DNA of 28,002 bases, from contig CBDBDZ010000004.1 in the NCBI GenBank assembly GCA_965204215.1, positions 1 through 28,002 of the forward strand, read 5' to 3'. Source of the DNA: CBDBDZ01 sp965204215 (GTDB lineage: Bacteria; Pseudomonadota; Gammaproteobacteria; Pseudomonadales; GM7GCV1). A program made the translations under genes and the position numbers. Below the pieces are notes generated by a model that saw nothing but the letters and a program-made list of their open reading frames with translations, was not told where the DNA came from and searched no databases. Positions 1-6,894 of the stretch are shown here, one piece after another. Each line of letters starts with the position of its first letter. The first letter of the stretch is position 1.

Positions 1-321
1 TCGGGCTAGTGATATAATAAAGCTGTTTTGAAAGTAGTATTGAGCATTGTCTAGGGGAGGGGCTTTGCCGTCAATCCTTAATTTGATTAAGCTTATTTTT
101 AAAATTCGAACCCTATTTGATTTTATCAAAATAGAGATTCCGTGCTTGAAAGTACGCCCGCGTTGCTACATCTGCTGCGACTATTATTATTTTAAAAAAA
201 TAATATGTGTATGTTCAATAATTTATAAAAAAATTCAAGTCCGGCCACCGCACCATTCATTGAACTTTTCAATAAAAAAAGCGCCTTATAGTGATGCAAA
301 CTTATTCACACTAAATCGTTT
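1..321. other. Leader region without a recognisable gene
   Basis: No protein or RNA gene could be supported in these 321 bases. Three short AT-rich inverted repeats are visible: CTTAAT-TTG-ATTAAG at 77-91, followed by a T-rich stretch (93-100); CTATTTGAT-TTT-ATCAAAATAG at 113-134, with one bulged base; and ATTGAA-CTT-TTCAAT at 259-273. A low-complexity A/T tract lies at about 183-206. The first repeat plus its T-rich tail could be a weak terminator for a gene left of the window, but the stem is almost all A/T. A minus-strand frame is open from about 165 to the left edge but has no ATG, so it is not called. Confidence 0.6.
259..292 (+). promoter_or_regulatory. Putative arsS-like promoter with a LysR-type dyad
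   Basis: A perfect 6-bp-arm dyad, ATTGAA-CTT-TTCAAT (259-273), contains the T-N11-A shape expected of LysR-family binding sites (T260 to A272). A good -10 element, TATAGT, lies at 287-292, about 30 nt before the ArsS start codon. No -35 fits at 16-18 bp, and the nearest TTGAAC (260-265) is 21 bp away. This would suit an activator-dependent promoter. The next regulator downstream is itself LysR-type, so autoregulation of the pair is a reasonable guess. That the dyad and -10 exist is observed; their roles are inferred. Confidence 0.35.
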
Positions 322-1305
322 ATGCTCGACACCAAACCTTTTCTTCTCTCTACGGATTTCCCCCCAATTTATCGCGAGCAAATAAAAACACTGCAAGTCA
401 ATTTAGGCTATCTTTGTAATTTAAGTTGTACCCATTGCCATGTCAATGCAGGACCTAAGCGAACTGAGTTGATGAATACGCAAACGGTTCATTCGGTTAA
501 AAAATTATTAAGGCACGGGGGTGTTGAAACACTGGATTTAACTGGTGGAGCGCCTGAAATGAACACAGAGTTTAAAGACTTAGTGGCTTTCGCAAGAGAC
601 CTGGGAGTAGAGGTCATTGACCGTTGTAATTTAACTATTCTTGAAGAACCTGGCTATGAAAATTTGGCTGATTTTTTAGCCACTCATAAAGTTACAATTG
701 TGGCCTCACTGCCTTGCTATAGCGAAAAAAATGTAAAGCAGCAGCGTGGAAATGGTGTGTTCGAAAGCAGTATTCGCATGCTTAAAAGGTTAAACAGCTT
801 AGGTTATGCTTCATCGACAGAGTTAAACTTACATTTAGTCTATAACCCTAATGGACATTTTCTGCCACCATCGCAATCAGTATTAGAGCAAGACTATAAG
901 CGTATTTTAAAACAGGAGTTCAATATTAGCTTTAACCAATTATTTACAATTACCAATATGCCCATCCAGCGTTTTGGCGGCATGTTGTTATCAAAAGGCA
1001 TTTATCATGAATATATGGATTTACTTAAAACCAATTTTAACCAGGTTAATATGGATGTATTAATGTGTAAAACGACATTGAGTGTTGACTGGCAGGGTTT
1101 TATTTACGATTGCGACTTTAATCAAATGTTAGATATGCCGCTAGTGATGCCTGAAGAGAATTTAATTGCCAGTAATCGGCGCTTAAATATTAATGACTTA
1201 AGTATTGATGATCTAGAAGGCTTTAATGACTTGCCAATACAAATTGGTGAGCATTGTTATGGCTGTGCTGCGGGGCAGGGGAGCAGTTGCGGGGGTGCTT
1301 TGTGA
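322..1305 (+). CDS. arsS: ArsS-like radical SAM/Cys-rich protein
   Basis: A 327-residue radical SAM enzyme. The CxxxCxxC cluster motif is C32, C36, C39 in a context typical of the ArsS/DUF3641 family (QVNLGYLCN, then CHVNAGP). A GG motif (LDLTGGAPEM, about 72-80) would contact SAM. The C-terminal DUF3641-type half has NPNG, LPPSQ, ITNMPIQRF and YDCDFNQML, and ends in a Cys-rich tail (C312, C315, C323) that could bind an auxiliary cluster. Known ArsS proteins act in arsenosugar synthesis and some family members contain selenocysteine; here all of these positions are ordinary Cys codons. No arsM or other ars gene is visible, so the arsenic role is by family only. Its stop overlaps the GTG start of the LysR gene by 4 nt (GTGA). 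No clear Shine-Dalgarno precedes the ATG. The family is secure; the substrate is not. Confidence 0.85.
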   Translation: MLDTKPFLLSTDFPPIYREQIKTLQVNLGYLCNLSCTHCHVNAGPKRTELMNTQTVHSVKKLLRHGGVETLDLTGGAPEMNTEFKDLVAFARDLGVEVIDRCNLTILEEPGYENLADFLATHKVTIVASLPCYSEKNVKQQRGNGVFESSIRMLKRLNSLGYASSTELNLHLVYNPNGHFLPPSQSVLEQDYKRILKQEFNISFNQLFTITNMPIQRFGGMLLSKGIYHEYMDLLKTNFNQVNMDVLMCKTTLSVDWQGFIYDCDFNQMLDMPLVMPEENLIASNRRLNINDLSIDDLEGFNDLPIQIGEHCYGCAAGQGSSCGGAL

Positions 1306-2315
1306 AGTTAGAGCAACTTTATTATCTGCATCAAATTGTCAATAATGATTTAAACTTATCGCAAGCGGCTAAGGTTATTGGCAAGTCGCAACCCACTGTT
1401 TCAAAAGCCATTGCACAGCTTGAAAAAGAGTTAAATACAATGTTATTTCATCGCAATGGTAAAAGTTTAAGCGAGCTAACTCGCGCTGGCGAAGACATTG
1501 TCAGGTTAATTCCAGACATTCTTGACAGTACGCAGAAAATACTACAAATTGGCAAAACGTATGCAGAGCCAAACGAAGGCACGTTGACAATTGCAGCTAA
1601 TGAACTCTATGCGTCAGAACTTGTGCCAGAGTTAGTTACACATTTTAAACGACAGCATAGCCAGGTCAATGTTTTGATTGAGCAAATGGATGATACTTTA
1701 GCGATGAAACAAGTTAACAATGCTCAAGTTGATATTGCTATCGTCAGTAAGCCTACGCAAAAAAGTGGTTATGTTATGGTTTTTCCAGCTTACAGTGATA
1801 ATAGAGTTTTAGTAGTACCCAAGCGACATTCATTGTGTAAAGAGAAATTTATCACTTTGGAGACGCTGGCAGCTTATCCTTTTATTATTTATAATAATAC
1901 CCAATCAGAAGAAGCCTATATCAAGCAAGTCTTCAAAGATAGTAAAGACCTGGATTGTAAAATAGCAATGAAGGCTAACTCATTAAACGCAGTATTTAAT
2001 GCGGTTCAAAACCAGTTAGGAATAGCAGTTGTGCCTGGTTTATCGGCTTTGCGATTAAATGATTTAACCTCTATTCCCATTGATTATTTATTTAACGAAT
2101 CCATTGCTGTCAATATAGCAATTCGCCGAGACATTAAGCATAAACCTTATATCTATGGATTATTGAATATCTTTTCTGAAACCTTGGACAAGGTCATGAT
2201 TAATAAAATACTAAAATGCCAGGATGTACACGACTTACACGGTTTATTTCGCAACAATGTTATAGACAATGTCAGCTATTTTAAAGCTAATATTGAGCAA
2301 AAATTAAAGCATTGA
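1302..2315 (+). CDS. CysB-like LysR-family transcriptional regulator
   Basis: A 337-residue LysR-type regulator if it starts at the GTG at 1302. That start is preferred over one at 1254 because KLEQLYYL aligns with the normal N-terminus of CysB-type proteins and gives a 4-nt overlap with the arsS-like stop. The winged helix-turn-helix spans about residues 3-60 (LNLSQAAKVIGKSQPTVSKA), and FHRNGKSLSELTRAG matches the CysB/Cbl subgroup. The remainder, from about residue 90, is the periplasmic-binding-like effector domain. CysB relatives sense sulfur metabolites; the ligand here cannot be read from sequence. Coupling to the radical SAM gene suggests it controls that gene. Its last 40 nt overlap the end of cmoA on the other strand. 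Confidence 0.87.
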   Translation: MKLEQLYYLHQIVNNDLNLSQAAKVIGKSQPTVSKAIAQLEKELNTMLFHRNGKSLSELTRAGEDIVRLIPDILDSTQKILQIGKTYAEPNEGTLTIAANELYASELVPELVTHFKRQHSQVNVLIEQMDDTLAMKQVNNAQVDIAIVSKPTQKSGYVMVFPAYSDNRVLVVPKRHSLCKEKFITLETLAAYPFIIYNNTQSEEAYIKQVFKDSKDLDCKIAMKANSLNAVFNAVQNQLGIAVVPGLSALRLNDLTSIPIDYLFNESIAVNIAIRRDIKHKPYIYGLLNIFSETLDKVMINKILKCQDVHDLHGLFRNNVIDNVSYFKANIEQKLKH

Positions 2316-3007
2316 AACCATACAAAACAATGAAGGAATCCCACTTGCTGCAATCGCTGTTTGTGAATTTCAAGACTCTCTGGAATTAACACGCCTTCTA
2401 ACGCGTCGCGTTTTTTTGCTATTTCCAGCTGCGAATACCCTTTAGCCATTTTAAATTGCTCATACAGAGCGATCATTTCTTGATCTGTTGTTTCATCAGC
2501 GCTGCTGATTTTCTCTGAAAGTATAAAAGCTCCGCCTTCATTTAAAGCGTTATAAATGTTTTGCAGAATATTAAAACGCTGCGATTGCTCAATAAATTGT
2601 AAGGTAAAATTCATTGCCACTAAACTGGCTTTTTCCATGGTAATGTCTTGAATGTTCGCTTGAATAATACCAATATTATTCGATGCCCCGTAGTGATTGA
2701 TAAAGAGCTGTTTACACGCATTTACCATTGCTGCTGAGTTGTCTACCCCTATAAATTTAACTCGTTCAAGATTTGAGTTACAACCATTTACCATGCTTTG
2801 TAAGCCTGCCCCTAATGAGCAGCCTAAATCGTAGCAATTAGAATGGCTGGTAATGTAACGCGATGCGAGTAAACCTGTCAATGCGATGATAGATTCATAG
2901 CCTGGCACTGAACGGTTTATCATATCTTCAAAAACTTCGGTGACGGACTCATTAAATTCAAAACTGCCAGAATTGACAACAGCGTTTTGAAAAAGCGTAT
3001 CCTTCAT
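2276..3007 (-). CDS. cmoA: Carboxy-S-adenosyl-L-methionine synthase CmoA
   Basis: A 243-residue class I methyltransferase fold matching CmoA over its whole length. CmoA makes carboxy-SAM from SAM and prephenate; CmoB then uses it to form uridine-5-oxyacetic acid at tRNA wobble position 34. Visible signatures are the N-terminal MKDTLF, NRSVPGYESII, the SAM loop YDLGCSLGAG (59-68), NFTLQFIE, the HKQRL segment that carries the arginine which in E. coli CmoA binds the extra carboxylate, and the end WFQCFNFCSILALK. The ATG at 3007 is chosen because it matches the family start and clears the upstream peptidase stop by 10 nt; upstream in-frame codons lie inside that gene. cmoB, the usual partner, is not in the window. 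Confidence 0.93.
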   Translation of the reverse strand: MKDTLFQNAVVNSGSFEFNESVTEVFEDMINRSVPGYESIIALTGLLASRYITSHSNCYDLGCSLGAGLQSMVNGCNSNLERVKFIGVDNSAAMVNACKQLFINHYGASNNIGIIQANIQDITMEKASLVAMNFTLQFIEQSQRFNILQNIYNALNEGGAFILSEKISSADETTDQEMIALYEQFKMAKGYSQLEIAKKRDALEGVLIPESLEIHKQRLQQVGFLHCFVWFQCFNFCSILALK

Positions 3008-3017
3008 TACGTCTGTA

Positions 3018-5942
3018 TTATAAAGCGATTGTTGTAAAGTGTTCGGGTATTTCCTTTTTAGCAGATTCACCGCCAATGACACTTTGATACAGGCTGTCTT
3101 GATTAAAATATTTGTTGGCTACTTTGCTAATTGCGGTTTGATCAACACTCATAATCCTTTGTTTGTATTGCATATAATCCTGGCGACTGCGACCACTGCG
3201 CTCAGAATAAAAAGCCGAACGCGCTAGAGCAGGAGCTGTCAGCGGTTTGTCAATTGATGAAACAATACTTAAAATGGCCTCTTCAATCCACTGTGCATCA
3301 AATGTTGCTGTTTTAGCCCATTCCAGGCTTTGTTTAAAATCGTTTAGAGTACCTGTAACTCTAGGGTCTCTGTAAGAATAAAAGCGAAAACTACCCAAAC
3401 GACTGTTTTGCGTGCAACCACCGCCATAAGCTCCACCTTTTTCGCGAATAGCAGGATGCAGATACTGGTGGTCGAGAATCCGCCCCAGGACTTTTAACGC
3501 GGGGTCGTCTTCATGTTCATCATCGACGGTAGCATAAGCAATGGAACAAAAATTCACTTGCGAGTTAATCTGCCAGAATTGTTGGGTTGGCTTTAAATAA
3601 TTTGATTTAAAAATCTGAAAGTTATCCCAATTATTATCTAAATACGTATCGGGGTGATGGGATAGCGTCCAGTTATTATTAAGTGTATTTATGGTATCTT
3701 CTTCGGCCACAATTAATGCCTCGCTTGGAAACTGACACAGCTTTTCGTGCAGTATCGTTAGTTTATTGGCAAAGGTTTGTAGTTCTTTAGTATCATCAGT
3801 GATTGAATCGAGTTGTTTGAGATATTTAATTCGGGTAATTCCATTTAAGTGATTTTCCAGTGCAGAGTGTGAGTTGATGTTTTTGGCTGAATCGCTCATT
3901 GCCAATACATGAGCGTTTCGGGTTATGCCCGATTCAGCTCTTGTTGCCATCTGTGTTATCAACGTTTTAATTCGGGTAAGTTCTGTAAATTTCACGCCCG
4001 AGGTAATAATATCCAACAATTGTTTAAGTTCTTGTCGCTTATAAGACAAAGCCTTGGCACTTAAAATAATGCTGGTTCGGACATCGTAAGAAGGGTGGGT
4101 GGATATGCTGAAACGCGCACTAATACCACCTGAAACTTCAGATTGCCAGCATTGCATCGTTTCATAATCTTTAAATTCGCCATTGTGTACTGCCCCTAAT
4201 TCTGTCATTAGCCTGCAATAAAGAGGAATAAGCTCGATTTCTTCCAGGTTTAAATTGGCTACATCAGTAATGTATTGCAAATACACAATGCCATTGGTCG
4301 CAGTTGCATAATTGTGCAATATTTGTTGTTCAACTTGTTGAGAGTTACCCGTTGCCCAGTTGATATTTTTTGCAATGTCAGTGATTCCTACTTTCGGAAG
4401 CAAGTTGGAGTCATCCAGTTGATTCTGACGCTGTTGCAATGTTTGAGAACGCTTGACAATGGATTGTTGCTCTTCTTCATTTAAGTCCGACTTTATTTTC
4501 TCTAATTTCAATTGCTCCATCTGTTGTTTATGTTCATTTAAGTTGGCATCGGGTTCCAAGGTTAATAACACACAGTGTTTATTATTAAGCAACAGGCGCT
4601 CGCATAAGTCTTTAACATAGTCAGGTTGTTTAATTTTTTCACGCAATGCCACTAAATGCGTATCTGCGTTCAAATGCTGGATAATATCCCCTCGATGGAT
4701 AGCAGTTGGTAATATTGACATAAGTAATTTCATGCCAAAAGGGTAGCCATCGCCAGTAATTTCGCGTTGTTGCAATTCTATTTGTTGCAAGATGGACTCT
4801 AGTCGGTTTAAATCGATACCATTATTTGCTATATCATTGAGACAATTATTAATAGATTGCTCAATAAGCTTCGTATGAGTCTTGTCACAATTTTCAAGCC
4901 CCATCAATAAACATATTTCACGAGTTGATGTTTCAACGCCGCACATAGGTGAAATGCTTCCATATTCGCTGTTTTCCAAACAGTACTGCATGGGCGAAGC
5001 GCTATCATTAAACAATATACTTTCAAGCATAATGGCATCCAGTAAATCATTGATGTCAGTGCTATCTCCCAATAACCATGCCATAACCACATGTGATTTT
5101 TTAGCCAAATCGGAGTCGCTGCTTACTGCGTAGTGCATTGTGACTTTTTGTGGCTCGGTATAGCGTTTCTCCATGGGGACAGTAAAATGTCTATTAATAT
5201 TATCAGACTTAAATTGCGAAAGCGCCAAACTTTCTATTTGCTGTTGATGCTGCTGCGCCGGTATATCGCCATAGGTCAGAAAAATAGCGTTGTCAGGGTG
5301 ATAGTAAGTGCGGTGAAAATCTAATAACTGCTCATAAGTCAAGTCGGGAATTTTCTCAGGGTCGCCACCACTGTTGTACTGATAAGTTGTAGTAGGGTAC
5401 AAGTTGCGACTAACACTATCCCAAAGCACTGAAGTTTCTGAACTCATTGCACCTTTCATTTCGTTGTAGACAACACCTTTGTATTGCAGTTTTGAATTGG
5501 GATCATCCAGCTGTTCAAATTCCAAACGGTGTCCTTCCTGTTCAAAGTCTAATCGGTTTAAATTAGGGAAAAATACCGCATCTAAATAGACGTTCAATAA
5601 ATTATCAAAGTCTTTTTTATTGGCACTGGCAAAGGGGTAAGCAGTCCAGTCGGCACTTGTCATTGCGTTCATGAAGCTATTTAATGAACGCCTTGTCATC
5701 ATAAAAAACGGGTCGCGCACTGGGTAATTTTTGCTGCCGCAAAGTGTTGTATGTTCGAGTATGTGTGCCACACCAGTAGAATCTTCTGGCAATGTCCTAA
5801 ATGCCACCATAAATACATTTTCAGTGTTTTCCGGGGCATCTAAATGGATATGAATAGCCTTGCTATTTTGATGAGCATAAATATAAGCTTTAATATTTAA
5901 AGTACTAATGGTTTGTTGTTGGAGTAATTGAAAGGTAGGCAT
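3018..5942 (-). CDS. M16C zinc metallopeptidase, PreP-like (insulinase family)
   Basis: A 974-residue peptidase of the M16C (presequence protease) family, close to the usual length of about 970-1000. The inverted zinc motif HxxEH is H60-ILE-H64 with catalytic E63. The third zinc ligand is E161 in the NEMKG motif, spaced as in organellar PreP. The four-lobed architecture is complete, with an M16C-associated middle region containing a Lys/Glu/Gln-rich linker (about residues 460-510). The C-terminal half retains the family's GGAYGGG and RFYSYRDPR segments, used in substrate binding. No signal peptide is visible, so it should be cytoplasmic, where these enzymes degrade unstructured peptides. It is the first gene of a unit with cmoA. 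A metabolic link between the two is not obvious. Confidence 0.9.
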   Translation of the reverse strand: MPTFQLLQQQTISTLNIKAYIYAHQNSKAIHIHLDAPENTENVFMVAFRTLPEDSTGVAHILEHTTLCGSKNYPVRDPFFMMTRRSLNSFMNAMTSADWTAYPFASANKKDFDNLLNVYLDAVFFPNLNRLDFEQEGHRLEFEQLDDPNSKLQYKGVVYNEMKGAMSSETSVLWDSVSRNLYPTTTYQYNSGGDPEKIPDLTYEQLLDFHRTYYHPDNAIFLTYGDIPAQQHQQQIESLALSQFKSDNINRHFTVPMEKRYTEPQKVTMHYAVSSDSDLAKKSHVVMAWLLGDSTDINDLLDAIMLESILFNDSASPMQYCLENSEYGSISPMCGVETSTREICLLMGLENCDKTHTKLIEQSINNCLNDIANNGIDLNRLESILQQIELQQREITGDGYPFGMKLLMSILPTAIHRGDIIQHLNADTHLVALREKIKQPDYVKDLCERLLLNNKHCVLLTLEPDANLNEHKQQMEQLKLEKIKSDLNEEEQQSIVKRSQTLQQRQNQLDDSNLLPKVGITDIAKNINWATGNSQQVEQQILHNYATATNGIVYLQYITDVANLNLEEIELIPLYCRLMTELGAVHNGEFKDYETMQCWQSEVSGGISARFSISTHPSYDVRTSIILSAKALSYKRQELKQLLDIITSGVKFTELTRIKTLITQMATRAESGITRNAHVLAMSDSAKNINSHSALENHLNGITRIKYLKQLDSITDDTKELQTFANKLTILHEKLCQFPSEALIVAEEDTINTLNNNWTLSHHPDTYLDNNWDNFQIFKSNYLKPTQQFWQINSQVNFCSIAYATVDDEHEDDPALKVLGRILDHQYLHPAIREKGGAYGGGCTQNSRLGSFRFYSYRDPRVTGTLNDFKQSLEWAKTATFDAQWIEEAILSIVSSIDKPLTAPALARSAFYSERSGRSRQDYMQYKQRIMSVDQTAISKVANKYFNQDSLYQSVIGGESAKKEIPEHFTTIAL

Positions 5943-6060
5943 TTAATACAGTTTGTTATCGTGGCGAATAGGGTTATAATTTGAGAGAGCGTATAGTACC
6001 GTTTTTTAAAGTGGTACCCAATGTTTTTTGTATTAATTATACTTTATTCAAGAGAAACCT
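5943..6060. promoter_or_regulatory. Divergent promoter region between the M16C peptidase and trxA
   Basis: This 118-nt gap separates two genes read in opposite directions and must hold both promoters. For trxA, a -10 element TATACT lies at 6038-6043 with no convincing -35 at normal spacing; an AGAGA ribosome-binding-like sequence precedes the ATG. For the peptidase, TATAAC on the minus strand near 5975-5980 is a possible -10, again without a good -35. GTACC (5997-6001) and GGTAC (6013-6017) form a small inverted repeat between the two. The element assignments are weak. Confidence 0.4.
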
Positions 6061-6387
6061 ATGAGTGATTTAATCAAGCAAGTAACTGACAACAATTTTG
6101 AGCAAGAAGTTATGCAATCTGATACGCCTGTATTAGTTGATTTCTGGGCGCCTTGGTGCGGTCCATGTAAAATGATTGCACCATTGCTTACCGAGATGGC
6201 GGAAGCATTTAACGGCACTATGAGTATTTGCAAAATAGATGTGGATGAGAACCCCGAAACAGCGCAACGCTTTAATGTGCGTGGTATTCCAACGCTATTG
6301 ATATTTAAAGACGGTGAGATTGAAGCAACTAAAGTAGGCGGTGTTTCAAAAACACAGCTAAAAGCCTTTATCGAATCTGTTTTATAG
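6061..6387 (+). CDS. trxA: Thioredoxin 1
   Basis: A 108-residue classical thioredoxin, the normal length. The active site is W32-C33-G-P-C36 and the cis-proline is P77 in RGIPT. DFWAPWCGPCKMIAP and KIDVDENP are family signatures. It is a cytoplasmic general protein disulfide reductase recycled by thioredoxin reductase, and could serve MsrB, encoded further along. It starts at an ATG with an upstream AGAGA. It appears to be a single-gene unit, because the next gene converges on it with only 14 nt between stops and no terminator hairpin there. Confidence 0.97.
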   Translation: MSDLIKQVTDNNFEQEVMQSDTPVLVDFWAPWCGPCKMIAPLLTEMAEAFNGTMSICKIDVDENPETAQRFNVRGIPTLLIFKDGEIEATKVGGVSKTQLKAFIESVL

Positions 6388-6401
6388 TCAAGTCCATTCG
6401 T

Positions 6402-6854
6402 TTAATCAGGTAATTGTATGACACGAGTTTTAGCCACAAAGTCATGAATACTTTTATTTTTATTGTACAATAAAACGATTGCCAGCAATAAAAGCAAACC
6501 TAGCATGATTGGATCTGGTAACAAAAGTAATATCATTAAAAGAATATAGCGGTAGAAGTATTGGATGTTATCGCACAAATGTCCATTGTTACTGACAATT
6601 TGGATGTTCATAGCTTGCTTACCGAGGGTTTGTCCTGTCTTTGCAAGTTTGTAGCCATTGATAAATAAGAATAGTAATGGGGTGAATGATTTTGCTATCC
6701 AAAGTTTATGCGTATCCGATCCCAACCAAATTTCATTGATGACTGGAATCGAAACGGTTACTATCACAGCAAGAGCTGTTGCAATAACAAGTATAATAAT
6801 GTCAATAAGGGTAGCTGCCATACGGTCGATAATTGATGCTGATTGATGTTCCAC
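6402..6854 (-). CDS. RDD family membrane protein
   Basis: A small integral membrane protein with the RDD signature: R in DRMAATLID near the N-terminus, D in the same helix, and D in IHDFVAKTRVI near the C-terminus. GQTLGKQAMNIQIV is the typical conserved loop. Three or four hydrophobic segments are visible. Function is unknown for most of the family; some have been implicated in ion transport. No in-frame ATG sits at the expected place. The GTG at 6854 gives a 150-residue protein beginning just before the RDD domain and leaves 40 nt to apbE. A TTG at 6929 would add 25 basic residues and overlap apbE by 35 nt, which seems less likely. The start is uncertain. Confidence 0.78.
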   Translation of the reverse strand: MEHQSASIIDRMAATLIDIIILVIATALAVIVTVSIPVINEIWLGSDTHKLWIAKSFTPLLFLFINGYKLAKTGQTLGKQAMNIQIVSNNGHLCDNIQYFYRYILLMILLLLPDPIMLGLLLLLAIVLLYNKNKSIHDFVAKTRVIQLPD

Positions 6855-6870
6855 TTGAATGTAATAATAT
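6843..6870 (+). promoter_or_regulatory. Possible apbE promoter
   Basis: TTGATG (6843-6848) and TAATAT (6865-6870) are separated by 16 bp and could be -35 and -10 elements for apbE, whose ATG is at 6895. AAGGG at about 6884-6887 is one of the few clear Shine-Dalgarno-like sequences in the window. The match is moderate and the region is A/T rich, so this may be chance. Confidence 0.3.
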
Positions 6871-6894
6871 TTAGAATGTTTAAAAGGGTATTTT

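Noticed and set aside
99..118. TTCGAAC, resembling a tRNA T-loop
   Set aside because: The flanking bases cannot form the T-stem and no acceptor, D-arm or anticodon arm surrounds it.
1..165. Minus-strand frame open from about 165 to the left edge
   Set aside because: About 55 codons without a stop and with a fairly protein-like end (GKAPPLDNAQYYF). It has no ATG, no recognisable family and no ribosome-binding site, so chance is as likely. The sequence left of the window would decide.
47..385. 112-codon plus-strand open frame starting at a TTG
   Set aside because: Low-complexity, Lys/Ile/Tyr-rich translation with no family resemblance. It overlaps the start of the arsS-like gene in another frame and crosses the inverted repeats and promoter.
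1271..1296. G-rich tract as a possible G-quadruplex
   Set aside because: Only three runs of four or more G are present, and the stretch is coding for the conserved Cys/Gly-rich ArsS C-terminus.
1254..1301. Longer LysR start at 1254
   Set aside because: The extra 16 residues are translated from the ArsS Cys-rich tail in another frame and have no counterpart in CysB-type proteins.
5997..6017. GTACC/GGTAC inverted repeat as a defined operator
   Set aside because: Five-base arms with an 11-nt spacer are too weak to claim a binding site without comparative data.
6388..6401. Terminator between convergent trxA and the RDD gene
   Set aside because: Only 14 nt are available and no hairpin is visible.
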